64,000 nt of DNA, taken from the NCBI GenBank assembly GCA_028583415.1, contig CM053272.1:44074699-44138698 (forward strand), read 5' to 3'. Both the position numbers and the translations under genes were made by a program. Under the pieces are notes generated by a model. It was not told where the DNA came from. It made no database searches and saw only the letters and a list, made by a program, of their open reading frames with translations. This document shows positions 33,621 through 45,426 of the stretch, piece after piece (position 1 is the stretch's first letter; each line of letters begins with the position of its first letter). The stretch is from Protea cynaroides. Lineage: Eukaryota; Streptophyta; Magnoliopsida; Proteales; Proteaceae.

Positions 33621-35639
33621 TCCCCTGCCTAGAGAGCCAATTTCATCGCAATTTTACTCAAAGCTTCAGCCATAACTGCTTGTTTCTCTTGCCCGATCTG
33701 TGTGTGTGCTTAGACCTGTAGAGTCAGTGCCAGTATTGTTTCTGATGAGGATCTCTGTCTCTGGAGTAAAGTTGAATCTGATGATTTCATCGAATCATAA
33801 CTTCTATTTAAAACGTAGAACAGTGCAAGTGACAAGCGTTCATGCACATACACAATAAAGCACACTCACACAGCTTAGAAGAACTGATTCAACTATTACT
33901 GTGGATAATTTGTAGCAAAATAAGAATAGGATCCAATGGTTTTTGAAACAAGATTCATAAAATACAGAACAATGCAAACTCTTTTTGATAGATGATACAT
34001 GTACAGTGCAAAGTCTGTCATGGCATAATCCTATTTATTAATGCTTTCATCTTATGTGTCTATTGGCCTGTTTTTTATATGTATCCCAATGATATGGAAA
34101 GGGAAGATCCTTCCTTCACCGGTAAGAAAACATGGATGATCTTTCTCTTTTTAGCTACTAGCTCAGGTTTGAAAAGCCAAGAGCCTCCTGTTGGTATGAC
34201 TTCTCCATTGTGTCTGGTGTACCACACGCACAGAGGCAAGGAGATGGGTCTGGTGTACCCTGCACAGAGCCTCCTGTTAGATAGATGAATCAATGACATA
34301 ATCTTCATTTATACTATACACAGAGGCAGGGAGACTATAATAGTGCAGGTCCAAATGGGGCCTACCGCTTATCTGCACTTTGGAGAGCCAAATGACTAAG
34401 CTATGCAATACAAGGCTGGAACCAGACCTGGTCTTTGTATTTAGACATCTTCTCATTCCCCAAATTTTGCCCTTTTACCTATGAAATTACCTACACTGTT
34501 ATTTTGGGTCCTTAATGGACTGATGCAACAACAAATGAATCCAAACGAAGATTCCCAAAGTGTAAATGTGGGTTTGGATTTACTAACCTTTTTTTGGGTC
34601 ATATGGTTTTACTAACCTGATAGTTCTGTGAAAAAAATGCAGTACCTGCTTTGGAATTTGGCTCATCTCAAGTTCTTGATGAACTCCAGCCGACACCTGC
34701 CACTCTTTTACATCCAATGGAATGAGAGCGATTGTAAAGAAAAGTAAAAAAAAAATTACAAAAACATTCAATCACTCTCATACCGTTGGATATGAGGGAG
34801 TGCCAGATGTTGGCCACCCAGCCGACACTGGCATTTCTCAGATGATCCGTTTCCCCTGCTTTGTTGATGCGGGTTATCATATGACTAACTTTAGAGCGTG
34901 TGAGCCCCATTTTATAAAATGGATGACCTGTGCTATTACAGCAGGTTCTCAAGTTGTATAGTTTGTTAAAGTGCTTGGTTTTGTAAATATTGAAATGGGC
35001 TGCCCTTATTTTGCGAGTTTAGGATCTATTTTCCGGTAGTAACAGGTTCCGTTTATTTACGCGGCTATCTGAATTAAGCATTTTCAATTTCATAAGAAGA
35101 AATGCTTACTCTACTAGTAAATTCTAAAGTACATGTTAATCCCAGCTCCCAGGTATGTATCTCCCAGGAACAACTCAAGTTAATTTCAGTTCTGTTTACA
35201 TAAAAGGTCTGGAATGGAACAGCTTTTCCCCCTAGATCTGTATGCACCAGTAACAAGTTTAAGTCAATTTCAATTCCATCTACATGCAAGGTCTAGAAAA
35301 GAAAGTCAATATAACTTGTCCTACAAAATTGAAGCAAACTGACCAGTAGAATGAAACTGAAGGAAGTCATTGAAGCTAATAAGTGAAACAGAGGTATCAC
35401 CAAGGTTCCAAGTTTTGATTTCAACCAGGATTTTGTCCCTGGTAGAAACTGAAATGTACCATAGAAATATGCGAAATGGACTCGAAATTTAATCCATTTC
35501 GCAGGTCAAATCGAAATGGCAGTGGCCAAACAATGTAATTTTGTCCTGAAACTTTAGATTTTGGCCACAGAGTTGGTTTTCTAACCCAATTGAGTTGGGT
35601 TAGTAGAAAAAAAAACCCAATTCATTCTGATCACTTCTA
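32451..35639. other. Intergenic region; (AT)n and a foldback candidate
   Basis: No gene recognised. It contains an (AT)n microsatellite at 33553-33619 and a candidate foldback element at about 34660-34848, whose arms share CCAATGGAATGAGAG versus the inverse of CTCTCATACCGTTGG around an A-rich centre. A possible hAT-MITE end (CAAGGTTCCAAGTTTTG) lies near 35402. Confidence 0.4.
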
Positions 35640-36115
35640 AGATGTAGGCTATTGAAGCAACCGTGATGATGATCTTGAAGAATCCAATCTTCACAATGGT
35701 TATGTCTGATCCCCTTGAAAAGAAGAAAAAGAGGAAGAGTACAGTGAGGAACAGATACCATAGAAGTTTCAATCCACTACAATGGCCTTCTGTAACCTCT
35801 CTCATGTACCAAAGAGATCTTCCTTTGCATATCAATCCATTCCAAGTTGTAAGAGACTAGAAGTTCTGCTCAAGAATAGGGGAGGAAATGAGATTGGACC
35901 AAGTTATGAAACTGGGTCTAGATCTGAAACCATTAGGCTTGCTAGAAACAAAAATGAGAGAGGTTGTGAGAAAATTGATTGATGGGAATGATCATATGGA
36001 GTCAAAGTTGTGAGTGAAACTGAAGTAATTCCAATTCCTTCTGATAATCTTAGCGATGAATCAAGATGTCTATCTCATCAGTCTTCTTCGCCTAGTATGA
36101 ACGAGGACGCCCAAC
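35640..36115 (+). pseudogene. Decayed REM linker fragment
   Basis: At 36018-36115 the frame reads TEVIPIPSDNLSDESR and continues into a Ser-rich stretch, closely matching the linker of the gene at 12253 (IEVIEVPSDNPNDETS). Upstream, a segment with LKNPIFTMVMSD followed by KKKKRKS is plausibly from the same family, but frames change between the pieces. No B3 domain is legible nearby. Another fragment, not tied to the exons at 31373-32450, seems likely because the order is wrong for one gene. Confidence 0.5.
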
Positions 36116-36975
36116 ACTGGACATGGATATAAGTAATGCGCCATGTTTGTGATCGTTTCTGGTGGTGAAGCAAATCTTCAGTTCAACAGGAGTGAACCTT
36201 ACAGCACCCACCAAGCAAGAAATTTAATTCAATTTTCTAGAGCAAGAATGTTGAAGCTGAGGATTTCAACTGAGTACAGGGCTCAAACAGCTGAACGAAT
36301 TGTCTTTTAAACCAGATGCTATTTTGAATCAAGTCCTTTGTAACAAGGGGTTTACACTATATTTGGTTTCCACTAATAAAATAAATAGGACCTGGCTTTT
36401 GTGCAAAACCGTTCAATAGGGAGGGTCAGAATGGTTTGCACACCCTCATACAATGGTTGAAGCATGGCCATACACAAAAAAAATTTCCAATAAAAATCAT
36501 TCCGAGTCACTTGGATTGAAAGAGACTTGAGCAACATGGCAGCATGGATCCAATACCTGGTATGAGAGACCCAATACAGATCTTTATCAATTGATTGGTC
36601 TGATTCTGGCCAATCTTTGTCTTGACTCAGTGAGGTATGGCACATGTTGGTCCTTAATACTAACTACAGAGCTACTGTTATTTAAGGTTCAATAAAGAAG
36701 CTGTTGGATTCTGCTGTTAGTGTCATGTACCCCTTGTTTTTCATGAACAGAGCTGCTATTTCTAATTAAATTTCGTTAGTTCACTAATTTTTCATCTACA
36801 AACCTCGCAGGTTATGATATATTCAAGTATTTGATCTCATAAGAAATCATTCCATGAAAATTTTTAAGATTTAAGTAGAGGCTGAATCGAACTTTATATG
36901 ATGGATTTTATAACCTTTTACCATTATTGTATGAGGGAATAGGAGGTTAGGTAAGAACAGGCCGACCCCTGACTG

Positions 36976-37158
36976 CACGGTTCAAGACTTCAAGTAATCG
37001 GTATCAGTATTGGTTTTTTACCTGATCAATCTTCAGTCCGATCCTATTTTAATATTTTTATATACGGTATCAGTAATGTGTAAACGGAACTGATCCAGAT
37101 CGGATCGATTGTATACATGACCGATACCATTTGTCCTATGCTTGGATTTAGAACCTTG
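36976..37158. mobile_element. Probable hAT MITE
   Basis: Starts CACGGTTCAAGACTTCAAG and, inverted, CAAGGTTCTAAATCCAAG; the 8-bp flanks CCTGACTG and CTTGAGTG match at 6 of 8. The ends are like those of 30881-31075; the interior differs (GGTATCAGT/ACCGATACC phrases). Confidence 0.5.
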
Positions 37159-37893
37159 CTTGAGTGAATATCCTGTCCAGAACTTGAATAGAAGTCAACA
37201 ATGGGGATATCATGATATTTCAAGAAGTTGAATTTTTTTTTTTATTATTATTTTTAAATATTAGAATTGCCCAAACAAGTACTTGGTTTTGTTGAGAATA
37301 TCTCCTGTCAAACTCAAGGTCTTTCAAATTTCACATTGTAACAGACTACCTATAATCTCTCCTCAATCTCTCAATAAATGCAATCCTATCCATATCAATC
37401 CAATTCAAAATATTGTAAATCTGTATTCACCTATTTAACACTAAAAATCATCAAGGAGATTCAAAATTAAAATCTGTTTCTTCATGGGTATAAGAGCACA
37501 TTTAGACCAATGTCTCTTTCTTGGTCTTCTCTCCTTTTTGCGCAAATGGCCTCCATCTCCTTCTCTCCGTCCTCTGCAACTCAAAGTTCAGCATCTACTA
37601 TTGCCTATCCTAACAACGTCAGTATCTCTCTATCAAGCTAAATCGCACCAATTATGTACTGAGGAAATATCAGTTTCTACCACTTCTAAAAGCTCATGAT
37701 CTTCATGACTATATTCGTGGTGAGTTTGTTTCCCCCACCTCAGTATCTTCCTCCGACCCTGACCAGGATACGGCTGCTGTCACGGCAACACTCACTGCCA
37801 ATCCAGCCTATACCTATGGCATAAACAAGATCAGTTGATTCTCAGCTGGTTGATTTCATCTCTTACTGAGCAAGCCCTTTCGCAAGTTGTTGG

Positions 37894-38887
37894 AACTGTA
37901 GAAATATATATTACAAAGTAAGTTTGAGACTAATACAGAGTTAGAGGAAGAAAGAATATTTATTAATATTTATTTAAGATAGAACACTTACAGAAATTTT
38001 GAAGTAATATCAACAGGATAGATAGGGCTGAGTCGTGCCACCGGTCACTATCCTTAAGATTAATTCACCCCTTATGTGCAAAGAGTTCCCGTGAGATTAA
38101 TCCCCAAGATAAAACAGCCCCGAAGTCGAAGCTTCTTCACTTAGGTTGCACTCCAACAAGTGGTCTTCGTCAGAATCTCGACGGCTACAATGAACACTCA
38201 AACAGAAATCGAAACCAATTGATTTTGATAACTTAGAAAAACAGAATAAGGCTGGAGGAGGGAGAGAGAGAGAGATAGATGTGTACGGATACACTATTAT
38301 TGTAACCTTCTACTAATGGACTATTCTTGTATTAATATAGAAGAGGTCCTAAATCAAAGGGTACGATGGAAAGTTGTACCCATCCAACGGGTTGTGATGA
38401 AAGGGTGCGTCAGTAGAATAGATGGTCCAGATTTAATCTCTCCAACGATCATAAAGATCAATGGTTGAGATTAAACTAATTTGAATTCATACATATTCAA
38501 ACGTATCTATTCAAATACGTCATGTCTCTATGTATTCAAATACGTAGAGACATATCCTTTCAAAAAATAATCCAACGGATGCACCCGCACCCGCGCACCG
38601 CACGGCTCGGCTCGCGCGCGTGTGAAAAGAACCCCGGACCCCCGGACCCTTCCCTCTAGAGGCATCCTATCATTTAAGGGCTCAAGATGTTATAGGTCAT
38701 ACAATACATATATACCTCCTCAATCATTCTTCTCCAAGCAATGTGGGACTAAAACAAGTCTTACAAGCTATGCCAACCAAAAAAAATACAAGTGGAAAAA
38801 TTTCCCTCCAAAACTAAAATTAGAAAATAGAATTAAAATTTTGAAACTTTTGATGTTTTTGTTTTTTAAAACTCTAAAAACCCAACA
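37894..38887. mobile_element. Insertion of about 1 kb in Copia gag, class unresolved
   Basis: The gag frame breaks after VVGT and resumes at SRAVKSTF. The intervening sequence starts TGTAGAAATATAT and ends near AACCCAACA, LTR-like TG...CA ends, with a (GA)n run at about 38262. No target duplication was found. The + strand ORF starting at 38622 is an accidental fusion of the insert with gag. Confidence 0.5.
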
Positions 38888-39519
38888 ATTATCCACCTCA
38901 CGAGCAGTCAAGAGCACGTTTGAACGCATCTATGCATCACAATCACAAGCCCACATCATGCACTTGAGATATCAGTTGATGCAACTGAAGAAAGGTCCCC
39001 ACTCTATGACCGACTATCTTCATAAAGCTAAACAGATTGTTGATAATCTCAATGCCCGACATGAATCTTGTAGGGTTTAAATGGGTTTATAGGATAAATT
39101 AGCTGCTGATACGAAGCCAAATTGATGGCTAAGGGCTACAAATCAGCAAGAGGTTGTGGACTATACTTCGGAACGTTCAGTCCGATTGTCAAGCCCCCTA
39201 CAATTCGGATTGTCCTTTCCCTAACATTGTCAAGGCGGTGGGCGATTCAACAATTGTATGTTAAAAATGCTTTTCTTAATGGCACCCTTGAGGAAAGGAT
39301 TTTTATGACCTAATCGTAAGGTTTTGTGGATCCTAACTTCTCCAATTGTCTCCGCCACTTACAAAAGGTTTTACATGGTTTGAAGCAGGCCCCTAAAGCA
39401 TGGTACCATCGGCTCAATACCTTTCTAATCTCCATTGGAATTGTCACCGCTCAAACAGATACCTCACTAGTTGTGCATCATCATCAGAAGCAATTCATCT
39501 ACATTTTAGTACATGTGAA

Positions 39520-40533
39520 CATAGTTATTTAATTCTTCAAATTATTCGCGAATTATTTTTTTGAACCGAATAATACGAATAATTCTCCTGAATTCGAATT
39601 ATATTTAATGATTCTTTAAAATTCTCGCATTTTTTGTTTAGAAATAAATATCACGAATAATTCTTTCAAATCCGAATTATACCGAATAATTCTTATACTT
39701 AAAAAAAACTATTATTATCCTAATGGAGGACTTAATACCTTAACTACTATTCTCAAATAAAGTTTTTCGTAAGAAAAAAAAACTTAATACCATAACTATT
39801 TGCATATTTTTCAGTATAAAACTAATTATGAGTCTAAAAATCATGTCATAATATAAAACAGATCATTAATTTTATTTTTTTTTCCAATGTGAGATTAAAT
39901 ATTATGATAATCAAATCATAATACAAAGCAAATCATTAATTTTGTTCGACAACGTGGAATTAAATATGAGTATGAAAATCATATATACCATAATACAAAG
40001 CAAGTCATTATTTTTATGTACTTTCCAATTGGGATTAAATATAAGTCTAAAGATAAATATTATAATAACCATGAAGATCAACGAACATGAAAAAGAGATG
40101 GATTTCATCAGGATGATTGGATGAATTTATGAAAATATTTGATTTTATTAACATCAGTTCCACTAAATTGGTATTGCAATCATAATAAAATCTAATGATC
40201 CACATTATATCCTGTAATGAAATCTAACAAATCCCCTGTTATACATATATACCCATCTATTATATATTTATTATTATTTATAAATTAAATATTATTGTAA
40301 TGTCACTTATATATTATGCAGGTGTAATAATTGGTTGATAGAAGCACCAAATATTAAAAATTAACATCCAAATTTTTCATCCGAATTTTTTTAGACAAAA
40401 GAATAATTTCCGAACCAAACCGAATTCGAATTTTATTTTAAGTCCACTTTTTTTATCGCATCTTTGACCGAATTCTTAAATTGTCAAAATGACTCATTCC
40501 GAATAATTCTCGAATCCGAATCAAATAACTATG
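39520..40533. mobile_element. Non-autonomous hAT-like element in Copia RT
   Basis: The ends are CATAGTTATTTAATTC and, inverted, CATAGTTATTTGATTC, with a perfect 8-bp duplication CATGTGAA (39512-39519 and 40534-40541). The length is 1014 bp with no transposase; both arms repeat CGAATAATTC phrases. Removing it and one flank restores the RT frame. Confidence 0.85.
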
Positions 40534-40960
40534 CATGTGAATGATATTATCATCACCGGGTCTCAACCTTTGGCAATCAAGCATGTCACTTCCGATTTAG
40601 GTGATCTTCATTTTTTTCTTACGGATTGAAACACACCGCACTACTCATGATCTAAATCTTAGAGAAAATATATGGTAGACTTGTTATGTAAGATGTTGAT
40701 GGATGGTGTGAAAATGATGGCTAGTCCGAGTACCACTATTCCTCTCTCTTGCCATCTAGGGATTGCATTGGTGGATGTCTCTCAGTATCGTAGTACTCAC
40801 TCGCCCTAATATTCCTTACTCGGTAAACCGGGTCTGTCAATTCATGCATGCCCCTACAATGGATCATTGGACAGCATGAATGCATGGCTGACTATGCGAG
40901 ATTTTCTCACTGGCTATGCAAGATTTTCTTGCTAGCTTTGCTACTTTACGTGATTTATGG

Positions 40961-41640
40961 GATAATCTTTTGGATTATCTTTATTAAGTTGTATTAAAAA
41001 TATCTCATGTGATGGTAGTTGAGTCACTGTTTTTTTTTTTTTTAGTGGAAGAGTCACCGTTGACATCTTTTTTCAAATCTTTCAAGTCCGAGCCCACCCT
41101 GAGCCCTAATAGGTCGGACCCTAGGCTCAATTTTAGATTGAGTCCAATCCGGCCCAACCCGACCCTCGATAACTATACTTTATATACTATTACTATACGT
41201 TATTACTATACGTAGATATATATCATCATTTCCATAACCTTAATCCCCAACGCTCAATCCAATAATTTTTTTTTAGGTAAAACAATCCAATCATTTGATT
41301 TTTCCTTATAATATTTAATATTGATTTATTAACTATACGTATAGATTTTATTATTTTTTATATAAATTATCTCATAAGTTGTTTTATTTTTATATTATTA
41401 TTATTTTTTATTTTTCCTAAATTTTTTTAATATAGAAATTTATGGATAAAACAGTAACGGATTTATATATTTATTTTATTATTATTATTATTATTATTTT
41501 TTAAACGTGTTAAATGCAATTCAACTTTTCGAAGATTTGTATCTCGTAAATCGAGGCAAGCTTCCTATAAATTAAAGCATTGTCAATTGCAAACTGTTAT
41601 CGGTTCCCAGAAAGAGACACGCGATAAAATAGGGAAGAGC
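40961..41640. other. AT-rich intergenic stretch
   Basis: No gene recognised; poly-T at 41030-41043 and (TTA)n near 41476-41500. It precedes the new 5' end of the duplicated REM copy. Confidence 0.4.
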
Positions 41641-41760
41641 CTGATTCAGGTAAGTTGCGGAGCTCTGCATTAAATTTTCTTCTTCCAATTTGGGGAAGCT
41701 TCTTTTTCTCCTTATCTCAAATCCTTCTGTTGCAGAAACCCTTCTACTTCTTCTCAAACA

Positions 41761-44009
41761 TGATTGTCTTGCTTAGGAAAAAATGAAGAGTGAAAATGTG
41801 GGAAAGCGAACCATGCCAAATGCTGAAGGAGAGGAGGTGACCAAAAATAACCCACAGACAGCCCAAAGAAGTGGTAGTCCTCCTTCGCAGCATTGTTTGG
41901 CAAATGAGTATGAGTGGGCTGCTCTGAGGAAGAGAAGGCCAGTGACAGAGAAAGAAAGAAAAGAGGCAATTAGCGCAGCTCGGTTGTTTAAAACTACTAA
42001 TCCTTCATTCATGGTCATCATGAAACCGTCCTACCTACGCAAGGGATTGGTATAAAATCCTTTACTTGGAAATGTCAATTTTAGATGTAATTATTATGCT
42101 TGTAAGTTTAAGATGCAATTCTTTTTCCTTGTGCAGAATGTTCCTCTTGTATTTGCCAGGAAACATTTCACAGATGGAGCACACAGTGTCAAACTTCGGC
42201 TTCCAAATGGGAGAACATGGTGTGTCCGGTTTTTTCTTTGTAGCAATATTAAAGCACTTCTTAGTGGCGGTTGGAATGCATTTGCTCGGGAAAACGTTCT
42301 TTTAGAGGGAGATTGCTGTGTCTTCGAGGTGCTTAAGAAGAAAGAAATTGAGATGAAAGTATCAATTTTCCGTGTTGTGGACGATTGGGTCCCACTTGTT
42401 GGATCTGGTAAATAGAGCTTTATGAATTGGATTACAATATTGGTGACTTTTCTTATGCATTGTTGAGCTACTTTTTAATTGTTTGTTTGTTAGTTTTTGG
42501 ACCGAGGTATTGTTTCTGGCCCAGCTACCTGCTTAATTCTTTTCATTCTAGTAGGATGTAATGCAGGCTCAGGTAAAAATAGTTTAGAAAAATATAAATT
42601 GATTTGCAATGGTATTAAGGAAGAGACATTAGTATATGAACTTGACTTGCAATAAAGACTTGATGTATGCTTTGGAATAAGGTGATGTTCATGGTCACTC
42701 TTTAACTATTGGAATATAGTTGGAGTGTATAATCATCCATATAGTCCAAGCACTAGGTCCATAATATATCTCTAGTGTAAGGGTTTTTTTGGTATAGTTT
42801 ATATTTATGTTTATGAGTTGTTTATGACAAATCATTTATGAAATAAATTATGAGTTATAAATAATAACCGTTTGGTATTACTATACATAATATATTATAT
42901 TATGAGAAATATGTTTGGAATGCCTATTTGTGTAGTTCATTTTGTAATATTAGAACTTTTTTTTGTAAGTATTGCTTTGGACCCAGTTTTTATGCACATA
43001 CCATGCACATATGAGATCGGTGACATATATTTTAAACGACGGCTGTTTATTTCCGTCATGGACATAGGCAATGGAAAAATATTCTGTCCGTGATATAAAT
43101 TTTACACGGCGGCTGTTTGTTCTCCATTGCAGAAAAATTTATTACCGAGGACACTATTGAAATACATACCTGTTAATTCACCCATATACTGAGAAAAAGA
43201 AAAACATCAAAGTTCTGTTCTAAACAATTGAAATAAATACTTGTTGTTTCTCCCAAATACTGGGAAAAACAAAAATAACAAAGTTCTGTTCTAAAAAATT
43301 GAAATACATACTTGTTGCTTCACCACATACTGGGAAAAAGAAAAAAAAAATGTCAAAGTTCTGTTCTTGATACATTCCAGAGGAAGAAGGGTGTAACTTT
43401 TCCAAGAAAAAACTTCTACAAATTGATTAGAGCTTCCCAAAATCAGATTAGAAGAGGTGTTCCAAAAGACTTTAAGAGCAGAAAGGTCTGACTTGAAACT
43501 ATGGCTCAGTTCTACCCAAAGCAAGAGGGAGTTTCTTTGTGTGAAAATACTGTCAACTCTCTGTCTGTCTCTGTCTCTTCCTGTCTCTCTGTGTCTCTTT
43601 CTCTCTTTCTTCTCCAAGGGTCGTATATCAGTGTAGGACTAGGCAGATCACTCAATACATATTAGTATCAACTGCCACTAGTAAAATCTGGCAAGTAGAA
43701 TTCGCCAATCCGTTGTACTATTAATGAAATATCTCAGGCATTTGTGAGGAATTGGGCACTGGTCGAACTAGCGTAGATGTAGATGATGAACAGATATGAC
43801 AGCAATAATAAACAAAGTGAAATGGGAAAATAACCGAACAAGCCAAAGATCCAAGGAAAGCAGAAACCTAAGGTGCCAAAGCATAGAAATGACTTAACGA
43901 TGAGAAGTTGGATGCTAATGGAGTGCTAGGATGAGAAACTCAAGCTCCAATTGAACCCCCACAAACAGATCAACAAACCGAAACTGATACCAAGCCCCCC
44001 CACCCCGGG
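41761..44009 (+). repeat. Segmental duplication, copy 2 (left part)
   Basis: Matches 25842 to about 28030 in direct orientation. It is cut at 44009 by the retrotransposon 44010-62396 and resumes at 62397. Just left of the insertion it carries about 16 extra bases (CGAAACTGATACCAAG) absent from copy 1. Confidence 0.92.
41783..42415 (+). CDS. 5'-truncated duplicate REM gene with one B3 domain
   Basis: This is a duplicate of the 3' half of the gene at 24626. Exons 41783-42049 and 42137-42415 join in frame to encode 181 aa: linker plus the complete second B3 domain. The first B3 domain was left outside the duplicated block. The fresh upstream sequence holds a plausible leader intron (donor CAG|GTAAGT at 41649/41650, acceptor TTGCAG at 41735/41736). 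A short upstream ORF starts at 41760, and its stop overlaps the start as ATGA (41783-41786). Compared with the parent, the final exon has 4 changes (3 silent), while the linker has about 9, mostly replacements. AATAAA is at 42651-42656. It may be a functional single-B3 gene or a young pseudogene; no stop has accumulated. Confidence 0.6.
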
Positions 44010-44667
44010 TTGATGCTGAAAACTGTATTAACAAGTCGTAGGGTTCTTGAATGAGTTGTAGGTAGAACCAAATGAGTTGTTCATGTAGCACTGGTCTTGA
44101 CCACTATAGAGACTGATTTAAAATGATTCATCATGACTTGTAAAGTTCTTCCTGAAAAAGATAAAGAACTCTTAAAGGGAGGACTAGTTGTCCAGTGGCC
44201 ACTCCGACACTCAAGTTAGTCCTCAGATCAAACAATATGAAGCACTAGAGAAAATAATTCTTTTAATCATGGGATAGGGTTTGAGTTTTCAAGGAGAAAT
44301 TGGATCTGAATTATCCATCCACTTACCTTCGGTAGGCGAGATATATATAATTGAGGAAAAACTAAATGGTCTGATCCAAGATGTTTGGATGCGAGGATAT
44401 ACGGTTAGTAACTGCATCCTGGTAGTTTACCATAAGATGAAGATCGTACGGTTGCTATTGAAGACAACAACCGAAGTTTAAGGGAGTTGTCATCCGCTAA
44501 ACAAGGGGATAAGGTTCGTATCTTAAAAATAGTTCCATTTGACGTGGAAATAATTGCTTGATCACCGTCATTACACGTATTCCATACGTGTCACTTCTAT
44601 GTTGTCTCTCATAGAAAACACATGTCCGTTGTTCATTGGTTCAATCTCTTTGACGAAGATTGGTATT
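44010..44667 (-). repeat. LTR of the Tat-type element (3' LTR by pol orientation)
   Basis: Shares TTGATG(C/T)TGAAAACTG at its left and AAAGATTGGTATT-like sequence at its right with the LTR at 61791. It keeps a 47-bp stretch lost from the other LTR. A hand count of the first ~400 aligned bases gave about 31 substitutions. Confidence 0.9.
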
Positions 44668-45426
44668 AATACTTGCCCTTTGCTTTTTCAAACTTGTTAA
44701 GTTTGGGAAAGCAACTCTAATATCGAGTTGTGAAATTTTCGACTTGATCTTGTGCTTTAAAGAATTGCAGTAATCGGTGCCTCGTATTGAAGTCATATCA
44801 CAATGCAGCGTGAGTTATTGACATTTCTTCTTTTGAATATTGAACCGACAATCATCTTTTCCAAAGTCGTGTCTCTGCCTTCGGAGAAGATATCATCCCA
44901 GTATTTAATGCTTAGGAATCTGTTGAAGAATAGGTGAGAAACACGTGTAAAGTTATTTTCTCCTTTTTCTGTACTGTACGTCATGTCGAATATGAAATGA
45001 CAATTCTGTGTATGTTAGAACGTTTCGTCCAAGTCGCTCAGAGTAAGGATCTGAACAATCACGCCTTTTCTAATACGTTTTGACGGCTCATCATGATTAT
45101 TTGGAGGTTCCCGATGCTTTAGAACTTGAACCATCGTCACCCTTGCAACTTTATAAAAGTTGAATAAGTAGAAAGGAATTGTTTACCTTCAAGCTCCTTG
45201 TTTTTTTTCTCTCAGGGACCTTCTTGCAAGCTTGCTGGTTTCTGCCTCGATCGAAGAATCAGTAAGATTTTCTTGTTGTTTATATTTTCAATATGTCTTC
45301 TTCTTTTCGTGATAGTTCCATACCTGAACCAGATGTTCCGAATGTTGCCATTCTGAGCGAGGCAGGGGGTAATAGGAACTTACCTAGGGCTGAACTAGTG
45401 ACATAGAGTAGTTCTTCCGCCATTGT

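Larger units (their letters stand above)
37484..40960 (+). pseudogene. Degenerate Copia retrotransposon with two insertions
   Basis: Gag starts with the NRTNYVLRKYQFLPLLKAHD-type segment (about 37640) and QLILSWLISSLTEQALSQVV (about 37835-37890). It is interrupted by an insert of about 1 kb and resumes with FERIYASQSQAHIMHLRYQL (38920). It then jumps directly into reverse transcriptase (MAKGYKSARG, TFSPIVKPPTIR, VKNAFLNGTLEE, VLHGLKQAPKAWYHRL), so integrase and protease are deleted. RT is split by an hAT-like element at 39520-40533 and resumes with NDIIITGSQPL. The catalytic YVDD is replaced by HVND, so the enzyme is dead. RNase H scraps follow to about 40960 with stops. Confidence 0.8.

Noticed and set aside
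33472..33721. ORFs with long Ile-Tyr repeats
   Set aside because: Read-through of the (AT)n microsatellite, as is the similar frame at 49838-50104.
34660..34848. Foldback element as a firm MITE call
   Set aside because: The inner arms pair, but the termini and target duplication could not be fixed; kept only as a candidate in the gap description.
43981..43996. GGTATCAG-like sequence (- strand) beside the left LTR, resembling an initiator-Met tRNA primer site
   Set aside because: It lies outside the element, where a primer-binding site cannot function; a better candidate is just inside the other LTR.
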